Part shown: positions 35,760-44,400 of the stretch, one piece after another
Layout of the letters: every line of letters begins with the position of its first letter
How positions within the stretch are numbered: the first letter of the stretch is position 1
DNA from: Commensalibacter papalotli
GTDB taxonomy: Bacteria; Pseudomonadota; Alphaproteobacteria; Acetobacterales; Acetobacteraceae
Direction: 5' to 3'
Assembly (NCBI RefSeq): GCF_947179115.1
Contig: NZ_CAMXCI010000001.1
Span: forward strand, 1-64,000
Length of the DNA: 64,000 bases
The notes under the pieces: model-generated
The model's database searches: none
Seen by the model: only the letters and a program-made list of their open reading frames with translations
What the model was told of the DNA's origin: nothing
Made by a program: the position numbers and the translations under genes

Positions 35760-36018
35760 GTAATTTCAAGTTATTATCTTTAAATATTTTTAAAAATTTT
35801 ACTAAGAAATGATTGAATTACTTATGTTGTTTCTATATAATCCCCGATAATATTTTTTCAGAAATATTACAAGTATTACTCTCATCTGTTTTTTGAAAAT
35901 TTTCAAAGAAAAGTCGTATGTTTATTTTATCGTAATTAAAGTAAAAACGCGCAAATTAAAGTTGTATAATATTAGGGCAAGTCAAGCGTTAATGTTATAG
36001 CTAGGATTATAAAAGCAC

Positions 36019-37743
36019 ATGGCTGAAGCCACACAAAACCATCAAGATCACTTTGCTGGTGAAGATTTTGCAACCCTACTTGAAGAAAGCTTGGGTCAGG
36101 ATATTGGGTTCGAAGGTTCCGTTGTAACAGGAAGAATCGTCCGTTTGACGGACGATTATGCGATTGTTGACGTTGGTTTAAAAAGTGAAGGACGCGTTCC
36201 TTTAAAAGAATTCGCACCTGTTGGTGCTAAACCAGAAATTAAACCTGGTGACATGGTGGAGTTATATATTGAACGTTACGAAGATCGTGACGGTTTAATT
36301 CTACTTTCACGCGAAAAAGCACGCCGTGAAGAAGCTTGGACTGCTCTTGAAAAAGCATTCGAAAACAACCAACGTATTAACGGAACAATTTTTGGTCGTG
36401 TTAAAGGCGGATTTACAGTTGATCTTGGCGGTGCAATGGCATTCTTACCTGGATCACAAGTAGATATCCGTCCAGTACGTGACATTAACCCAATGATTGG
36501 TGTTGCTCAGCCTTTTCAAATTTTGAAAATGGATCGTGCTCGTGGAAATATCGTTGTTTCTCGCCGTGCAGTTCTTGAAGAAACACGTGCAGAACAACGT
36601 AGCGAATTAATTCAAGGTCTTAAAGAAGGCATGATTCTTGACGGTGTTGTTAAAAACATCACTGATTATGGTGCATTCGTTGATCTTGGTGGTGTTGATG
36701 GTCTGTTGCATGTTACCGATATTGCTTGGAAACGTGTTAACCATCCTTCAGAAGCATTGCAAATTGGTCAACCAGTTCGCGTTCAAGTTATTCGCTTTAA
36801 TCCAGAAACACATCGTATTTCTTTGGGTATGAAACAACTTGAAGCTGATCCTTGGGAAAATGTTGCAAGCAAATATCCTTCTGGTGCTCGTTACACAGGT
36901 CGCGTAACTAACATCACTGATTATGGTGCATTCGTTGAGTTGGAATCTGGTGTAGAAGGTCTTGTTCATATTTCTGAAATGTCATGGACAAAGAAAAACG
37001 TACATCCAGGTAAAATCGTTTCTACTTCTCAAGAAGTTGATGTGGTTGTATTAGACGTTGATAGTTCAAAACGCCGTATTTCATTGGGCTTAAAACAAGT
37101 TCAACCTAACCCTTGGGAACAATTTGCAGAAACACACAAAGTTGGTTCTGAAATTGAAGGTGAAATCCGTAATATTACAGAATTCGGCTTATTCGTTGGT
37201 TTGTCTGCTGATATTGATGGCATGGTTCATATGTCAGATTTGTCATGGGATGAAGCAGGTGAAGCTGCAATGGCCAATTATAAAAAAGGCGACGTGGTAA
37301 AAGCTAAGGTTCTTGATGTTGATGTAGAAAAAGAACGTATTTCTTTGGGTATTAAACAACTTCAAGAAGATCCTGCTGCTGATGCATTAGCTCAAGTTAA
37401 CAAAGGTAGTGTTGTTACTTGTACCGTTACAGGTATTCAAGCAAATGGTGTTGACGTTAGCGTGAATGATGTTCTTGTTGGCTTTATCCGCCGTACAGAA
37501 CTCTCTCGTGACAAAGCAGAGCAACGTCCAGAACGTTTTGCTGTTGGTGAACGTATTGATGCTAAAATCGTTACAGTTGACAAAGCTGCTCGTCGTTTAA
37601 CTTTGACTATTAAAGGTCGTGAAGTTGAAGAAGACAAACAAGCTATTTCTGATTATGGTTCTGCTGATAGTGGAGCTTCATTGGGTGATATTCTTGGTGC
37701 TGCTATTCGTCGTCGTAATGAAAACGATACCGATGAAGAATAA
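36019..37743 (+). CDS. rpsA: 30S ribosomal protein S1
   Basis: A 574-residue protein with six S1 RNA-binding domains starting near residues 34, 118, 205, 290, 377 and 463. The repeating ITDYGAFVDLGGVDGLLHVTD, ITDYGAFVELESGVEGLVHI and ITEFGLFVGLSADIDGMVHM-type cores and the RISLGMKQL / RISLGLKQV / RISLGIKQL ends mark domains 3-5. It loads mRNA onto the small subunit. Codon use is richer in C and G at third positions than neighbouring genes, as for a highly expressed gene. A TATAAT at 35965-35970 may be its -10 element; a terminator follows. Confidence 0.98.
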   Translation: MAEATQNHQDHFAGEDFATLLEESLGQDIGFEGSVVTGRIVRLTDDYAIVDVGLKSEGRVPLKEFAPVGAKPEIKPGDMVELYIERYEDRDGLILLSREKARREEAWTALEKAFENNQRINGTIFGRVKGGFTVDLGGAMAFLPGSQVDIRPVRDINPMIGVAQPFQILKMDRARGNIVVSRRAVLEETRAEQRSELIQGLKEGMILDGVVKNITDYGAFVDLGGVDGLLHVTDIAWKRVNHPSEALQIGQPVRVQVIRFNPETHRISLGMKQLEADPWENVASKYPSGARYTGRVTNITDYGAFVELESGVEGLVHISEMSWTKKNVHPGKIVSTSQEVDVVVLDVDSSKRRISLGLKQVQPNPWEQFAETHKVGSEIEGEIRNITEFGLFVGLSADIDGMVHMSDLSWDEAGEAAMANYKKGDVVKAKVLDVDVEKERISLGIKQLQEDPAADALAQVNKGSVVTCTVTGIQANGVDVSVNDVLVGFIRRTELSRDKAEQRPERFAVGERIDAKIVTVDKAARRLTLTIKGREVEEDKQAISDYGSADSGASLGDILGAAIRRRNENDTDEE

Positions 37744-37792
37744 TTTCTATTTTAAGTAGTAACTTAATAAAAAAGTAACTTAGAATGAATAT

Positions 37793-37828
37793 AAGGCTAA
37801 GTGTTATATATAATGCTTAGCCTTTATT
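37793..37828 (+). terminator. Rho-independent terminator after rpsA
   Basis: AAGGCTAAG (37793-37801) pairs with CTTAGCCTT (37816-37824), followed by TATTAT. Confidence 0.8.
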
Positions 37829-37986
37829 ATGTTCAAATATATTTATAACTTAAGGCAATTAAGTAATAGCAACTATTGACTATTTAGATTATAAATACAT
37901 TTATTAAACAAGTCTCAATTAAACAATTTATATTAACAAACAATAAATTGCGTTTTAAAATATCAACTGGATGATAAGATTAAATC

Positions 37987-40900
37987 ATGGCCGTTATTTA
38001 CAATACGAATTATACGCACAATTCTAACTCCTATTTAACACTTGCTGTTGCTAGAGCTGCAAAAAAACTGTGGGGAGAGGAGAATGTTGAAGTTGCTGAT
38101 AATATGACTTTACTATCTATTGCAGCAACACATGAGCATGAAGTTCTTATTTGTATAGATGGCCAGCGCACTGATTTTGAGTTAATGAAGCGTTTGCGTC
38201 CCTGCTTTAAGACGATGATTTTTTGGGCATTTGAAGACCCATTTATGTTGGATTTTAATGTACATGTGACATCCAATTTTGATTATGTGTTTACAAATGA
38301 TCCGAGTTGTGTAGATTCATATCAAGTTGAAGCTTATTATTTACCCTTAGGGGCGAGTACATCTATTCATTTGCGTGATGTAAAAAATACCGAAGATCTA
38401 GATTATGATATCTTTTTCGCGGGTACAATGTGGCCTAACCGTGTCGATGTTTTGCGCCGCTTACTAATCGCTTTCCCTCAAGCACGCTTTAAGTTAATTT
38501 GCCCCGGCAATGATTATTTGCCGCCTTTACCAAAAGATTTGGTTGAGCGTATTATTCCAAGGCCTGTGAGTATTGAATCATTTATTGATTTTGCAAATGC
38601 AAGCCAAGTTACTTTAACAATGTTTCGTAATTATGCCAGCCACGGGGATGTTGGGCAGGCAACGGCTCCAGGTCCACGTTTATATGAGTTGGCTTTGGCT
38701 GGAACGGCGCAGGTTGTAGAGCTTCCTACTGAGATGGATGAGAAATACCTCAAAGAATTAAAAGGCGTTTCCATTGCGCGTAATACGAATGAAGTTATTG
38801 AATCCATTGCTAAAATCTTAAATGAAAAAGGTTTAAGAAAAAAAGTAGCAACTGATACACAAAAAGTAGCTTTAAGTCAGCATTTATATCTTAATCGCTT
38901 GCAAAAAATTGCAGAAATAACAGATGCGAATTTTAAGAAAAAATATAAGCAAGATATTTTACCAGAAAGACCACTAAAACAAGGTAAATTAAGAGTTTTA
39001 TTCGTAACTCATTCAACTGTTCATGAGCATGTTTGGGGTGGAATTGAAGTTTATCAACAAATACTTTCTACGACTTTAGTAAAAGATGTTGAATTTTTTT
39101 ACTGGTTGCGCAGACGAGGTGCATGTTATTTAACTGATGCAAACGGTAAAGAAATTGAGCGGTTTGATATGCCTGATGTGGGCTGGCTTGATTCTATGAA
39201 TGATGCTGGCGAGGAAATGGCATTCTCAAGTGTTATAAATCAATACGGGTTCGATATAGTTCATATTCAGCATTTGGGGCATCATACATTATCCTTGCCT
39301 ATTATAGCCAAAGCCTGTGGCGTTGGTGTCGTTTTCTCTTTTCATGACTTTTTAGCAGTTTGTTCCCATTATAATTTACTGAATTACGAGCAACGTTATT
39401 GTGAAATAGATAAAAAAAATATAGGTGCATGTGATATTTGCTTAAAGACGTCAGAGAAACTTGAGTTTGGTGTTCAACAAACAAGACGTGCTTTTGTCGC
39501 AAAAATTATGAAAAATGTTGATGTTTGTTTATACGGAACTGAGCATTCATATGAGTTAGCACGTAAAATTTATCCAGTTTTGAATGCAAAACAAAATTAT
39601 ATTTTAGGCATTCCTTCTCCTGATACTACAATCCCTTTGAGAAAGAAAAAATATGAGCCACTAAATGGTAGAAAACTAAAAATTGCGACGGTTGGTAATT
39701 TTATTCGCTCTAAGGGTGCGGATACTATTCTTTCAATTTTACAATCGGCCAATCCTGATTTGTATGAGTTTCATATTTTTGGATATATGCAGCCCGACTA
39801 TGAAAACGTTTTGAAAGAAATGAAAAAAGAGAACGTCGTATTACATGGTGCATATGGTTTAGGTGAAGTTGCAGCATTACAAGTTGCTGATGTGGCGATG
39901 ACGCTTTCTATATGGCCGGAAACATACTGTATTTCTTTGTCAGAGGCATGGCAAAATGGTTTAATACCTATTGTTACGGATGTTGGTGCGTTGGGTGATC
40001 GCATCACTGATGGTGTGAATGGTTTTAAAGTTAAGATAGGCGCTGTTAATGAAGTAATTGATCGTTTAGAGCTTATTCGTTCTGATGAAAAATTACGTCA
40101 ACAGATGATGGAAAATATAGTGCCAGATTTATGGGTAACTGCGCTAGACTATTCTAAAGAATTGTTGACTATTTACGAGAAAATTACTCCTTATGATAAA
40201 TTAGGCATGAGTAATTTAAAATGGGATATTGGTCGCCTTCATTATTTACCACATGTTTCATGGAAAGACCAAGCGCCACCACGTCATATTTTTGATCCAC
40301 CAATAGGAAATGACCTGCATGTTGAATTGCCTCAAACAGTTGATGATTGGGCTGTAGTTCAAGGTGCACATTATTATTTAGATGATATTTGTTATCATAT
40401 TTTGAATGTAGATGATATTAATAGTTTTAAACCTGTAAATGAATTTCATATTCGAGGATGGTTTATTTTTCCAGAGCTTTCGAATGCTGGTACTTTATAT
40501 ACGGTACTAATTCAAAAGGATGGTGATTTGACTATATTTTTGGAATGCCAACGTGAAAATCGTGGAGATGTTGCACAAACATTTGCTAATGCACCTATTC
40601 GTAATGGTTTTTCAGGGACTGCTGCATTAAGAGGAAAATGGTGTGAAGGTCGCTTTAGAATAGGGTTGATCAATATCGTTAACGGTTCTGCTGCGTTTCA
40701 ACTGACAACAAATGAAATTGATGTTAGTGAAGGGCAAGTAAAATCAATTCATAATGTGGCTCATAGTAATCAAGATATTTTGGATGATTTCTTTCGTATT
40801 ATTGAAAAAGATGGATTAATGCGAGGGATTAAATTGAATGCATTTGTAGAAAAAAATATTCACGCTCAACGTTTTGGAGAGTTAGAGTATTGTATTGAGT

Positions 40901-41340
40901 ATTTGACAGGCTTTATTCAAGATGATGAAGAAGTTATAGATAATGACAAGGGTTTATTAAAAATTTCGGGATGGGCATTTAATCGTAATAATTTAATGGC
41001 TGGTCGGATGTATATAGCATTTATTAACGAACAAAATGATGATTGTTTTGTCGTTGGTACATCAAGATTTATGCGACCAGAGACCTCAGAATATTTTCAA
41101 TCTGCGCCATTAAATAATGGTTTTGTTTCTAAAATAGATCTGAAGCAAGGTTGTTTTTCTACGGTAAATGGGCATTATCACCTTTATTTAGTTAATGTTA
41201 TACAGAATGAATATAAAGTTGCACAAACAAATATAATCATGCATATCGTTGACAACACAGTTGAGGATATAGCAGATAGTATTTTAACAGATGATGTGAT
41301 CACCAAAAGTATTCAGCTGATTGATAGAAAATTTAAATAA
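37987..41340 (+). CDS. Multidomain glycosyltransferase: CgeB-like + GT4 + two C-terminal beta modules
   Basis: A 1117-residue cytoplasmic protein. Residues 1 to about 320 resemble CgeB-type glycosyltransferases (IFWAFEDPFMLDFN, IFFAGTMWPNR, APGPRLYELALAGTAQVVEL). Residues about 336-735 are a GT4-type enzyme: LRVLFVTHSTVHEHVWGGIE, HIQHLGHHTL, KIATVGNFIRSKGADTIL, GYMQPDYENVLKEM and the nucleotide-sugar site SIWPETYCISLSEAWQNG. The remaining 380 residues hold two related beta-rich modules (IRGWFIFPELS near 821 and ISGWAFNRNNL near 991, each later with an N-G-F motif), not recognised as a known family. It opens a row of three glycosyltransferase genes that probably build a surface polysaccharide or glycoprotein glycan. 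Confidence 0.82.
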   Translation: MAVIYNTNYTHNSNSYLTLAVARAAKKLWGEENVEVADNMTLLSIAATHEHEVLICIDGQRTDFELMKRLRPCFKTMIFWAFEDPFMLDFNVHVTSNFDYVFTNDPSCVDSYQVEAYYLPLGASTSIHLRDVKNTEDLDYDIFFAGTMWPNRVDVLRRLLIAFPQARFKLICPGNDYLPPLPKDLVERIIPRPVSIESFIDFANASQVTLTMFRNYASHGDVGQATAPGPRLYELALAGTAQVVELPTEMDEKYLKELKGVSIARNTNEVIESIAKILNEKGLRKKVATDTQKVALSQHLYLNRLQKIAEITDANFKKKYKQDILPERPLKQGKLRVLFVTHSTVHEHVWGGIEVYQQILSTTLVKDVEFFYWLRRRGACYLTDANGKEIERFDMPDVGWLDSMNDAGEEMAFSSVINQYGFDIVHIQHLGHHTLSLPIIAKACGVGVVFSFHDFLAVCSHYNLLNYEQRYCEIDKKNIGACDICLKTSEKLEFGVQQTRRAFVAKIMKNVDVCLYGTEHSYELARKIYPVLNAKQNYILGIPSPDTTIPLRKKKYEPLNGRKLKIATVGNFIRSKGADTILSILQSANPDLYEFHIFGYMQPDYENVLKEMKKENVVLHGAYGLGEVAALQVADVAMTLSIWPETYCISLSEAWQNGLIPIVTDVGALGDRITDGVNGFKVKIGAVNEVIDRLELIRSDEKLRQQMMENIVPDLWVTALDYSKELLTIYEKITPYDKLGMSNLKWDIGRLHYLPHVSWKDQAPPRHIFDPPIGNDLHVELPQTVDDWAVVQGAHYYLDDICYHILNVDDINSFKPVNEFHIRGWFIFPELSNAGTLYTVLIQKDGDLTIFLECQRENRGDVAQTFANAPIRNGFSGTAALRGKWCEGRFRIGLINIVNGSAAFQLTTNEIDVSEGQVKSIHNVAHSNQDILDDFFRIIEKDGLMRGIKLNAFVEKNIHAQRFGELEYCIEYLTGFIQDDEEVIDNDKGLLKISGWAFNRNNLMAGRMYIAFINEQNDDCFVVGTSRFMRPETSEYFQSAPLNNGFVSKIDLKQGCFSTVNGHYHLYLVNVIQNEYKVAQTNIIMHIVDNTVEDIADSILTDDVITKSIQLIDRKFK

Positions 41341-41412
41341 TTCGTAATTTTATAATTTATTAAATGATATCTGATTATATTTTATATTAAATAAAATGTA
41401 AGAAAATAAGGG

Positions 41413-41444
41413 TAATCTGGCTTGCAGTTATGTAAGTCAGATTA
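41413..41444 (+). terminator. Hairpin between glycosyltransferase genes
   Basis: TAATCTGGCTT pairs with AAGTCAGATTA over 11 positions (one G-U), 10-base loop, only weak T content after it. It may attenuate rather than stop transcription into the next gene. Confidence 0.45.
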
Positions 41445-41469
41445 TTCTACATAATGATTGAAGAGTAAT

Positions 41470-44400
41470 ATGAATCAAATAGAACGATCAAATATAAAAT
41501 GGATGCAGTTTGATACTGAATGGTACTGTAAACGTTATTCTTCTGTTAATCCAATAGTTCAAGATATTTACGGAGGGGATATTCATTTATATTATCGAGA
41601 AAAAGGGAGAAAAGTTGGTCATTCACCTAATCCTTATTTTGATGAAAAATGGTATCTCTTACGCTATCCTCTGATTGCTAAGGCTGTTCGAGAAAATCAA
41701 TTTCAGTCAGGTTTTGATCATTATTGTCAAGAAGGTTTTCAAAGTCATTCACCGCATTGGTTATTTGATGAAAATTTTTATAACCAAGCATATCAAGAGC
41801 AAACTAATAACTTTTCTGGTTATAAAAATGGTTATGATCATTATTTGAGTGAGGGGGATCAGTCTTTATATTCAGGAAGCCTTTTATTTAATCCTAGGCT
41901 TTATTTGTTACAAGGAATTAATAAAGAAATAGTAAATGAGCAGGGAGGTCCCTATCAATTTTTTTTAAAAACATTAGTTCTAAAAGATAAAAAGTTCAAA
42001 ACTTCTTGGTTGTTTGATGAAGAATGGTATTTGCAAAATTATCCTGAAGTTAAAGTTTTAATATCTCGTAATTTGTATTTAAACGGGCTGCACCACTACC
42101 TATCAAATGAGACACCTTCATTTTTCTCTCCATTAATCGATTTTTCAGAGGAATTTTATTGCAAACAATATCCTGATGTTGCCTCTTCTATTGGTGTTGA
42201 TAAGGCATTTAGAAGTGGGTTTATCCATTTTATTCTATATGGTTTTCAAGAAGGAAGAAAACCTAATGAAACATTAGATCTTGAGCAATTTAAAAAACAA
42301 GAAGATGTTGTTGAAGTTGTATCTAGTCATCTATTTTATAATGCGTTTGAATATTGGGTTGCACAGCGTCAGTCATTATTATTTGAGAAGTTTTATGAAA
42401 CCTATAAACTTGATTATAATCTTCATATTTCAGAGAAGACCGAAATATCACAAGATAAGACGAGCCTTGTTGATGCTGAGATAATATCAGATGATCAAGA
42501 CTTAGAACGGCTTAATTTGGATGTTAAACAAGATGATCTTGAACATACTCATATCAAAGAAAATCTAGATACTAAAACGTTAAATGAAGAACAAGTGAAT
42601 GTTAAACCACAAGTTTCAGAAGTTAAAATTGATAATGAGGAAGAGGTTCTATCATTTACTGTAAAGGAAGATCCTTCTTTATTCTTGGTCGATCCACCCA
42701 AGAAAGAAATTAAATTTGTTGCGCATCATACAGAAACTTCTAAAGCAAAAAATGATGTAGATGCTATTCAAATTACTAAAGAGAAATCAGAGATAATTGC
42801 TGTTAGTTCTAATCACGCTTTTTGGAAAGATTTTGATGAAGAGTGGTACACTCGCATATATAAAGATGTAACTTCTCAAATGAAAGCATTAGAACTAGAT
42901 AGCGTTGAAGAATATTATAATGCGTTTGGATGTCATGCGGGTCATTCTCCAAATCCATATTTTGATGAGCAATGGTATCTCGAAACTTACTTAGATGTTA
43001 AAGAAGCCGTAGAAAAACGCCAATATATTTCTGGATTTGATCATTATTGTAAACAGGGATATTTGACAAATTCCCCGCACTGGCTATTTTCTGAGGCTTA
43101 TTATAAAAAGGTAAACACTGGGTTAACAGATAAAGTCCTTGCAGAAAGTGGCTTTGTTAATGGGTATGATCATTATTTGAAAGCTGGAGATAAAGAAGGG
43201 CTGAGCGGAAGCTTGTTTTTCGATCCAGAATTTTTCATAGGTCATTATAATAAACCAATTCAATATAATATGGGAATTTATTCGTATTATTTAAAGCATA
43301 TTGATAGCATTGATGGTTTGATAAGAACATCTTGGTATTTTGATCCTGTGTGGTATTCTCAGACATATCATGATGTTCAATTATTGATACAAGAGCAGAA
43401 ATTTATCAATTTATTACATCATTATTTAACGAATGATATCCCAAAAAAATATTCACCATTACTTTGGTTCGATGAAGAATTTTACGTTTCTGAATATGCG
43501 GATTTATTGGTAGATCAAAATAAGATTGAATTATATAGAAATGGTTATGCTCATTTTATAGATAAAGGGATCGCTTTATTACTACAACCATCAATGTATG
43601 TAAATTTAGGAGCGTATTCCCTTAAAAAAGACGTAGTACATGATATGAAGGAAGGACTATACCCTAATATTTATGTGCATTGGTTGTCTAATCATATTGA
43701 TATTCAGCATATTGATGATTTAAAACAAGAAGATACTGAAACTTATAAAGTTATTAGTGATATTCTTGAGGATAATAACGCTTATCAAGGTGCTGTGTGG
43801 GCACAGTTTGATGAAGAGTGGTATTTAACAATGTATCCTGATGTTTCAGAAAAAATGGAAATCTGTGGTATTGAGACCGTCCAAGAGTATTATGAACAAA
43901 TTGGTGCCTTTTTAGGACAATCCCCCAATCCTTATTTTGATGAAGAATGGTATCTTAATCACGATGAAGCTATAAAAAAAACGATCAAAAGAGGAAAATT
44001 CAAAACAGGTTTTGAGCATTATTGTCAAATAGGATATAAGAAATATCAGCCTCATTGGCTTTTTTCTTCTGAATATTATTTATATCATAACCCTCAATTT
44101 ACTTTTGAAATTAATAATTCGAAAGAGTATATCAATGCTTACGATCATTATCTAAAAAAAGGTGATGCATTACGTAAATCAGGTTCTCTTTTCTTTGATC
44201 CTTTGGTTTATGAGCGTCATTGCTACGAAAGTGGCAATGTAGAGAAAACTTTTTTTCCATATCGTAATTATTTATTGAATATCAGTAAAGCAGATCTCAG
44301 GGCTACTGTTTCTTTATATTTTGATACAAGATGGTATCTAGATAGATACCCTCAAGTGTTGGAAAAGATAAAAGCAGGAGAATTGACAAGTCCTTTACAG

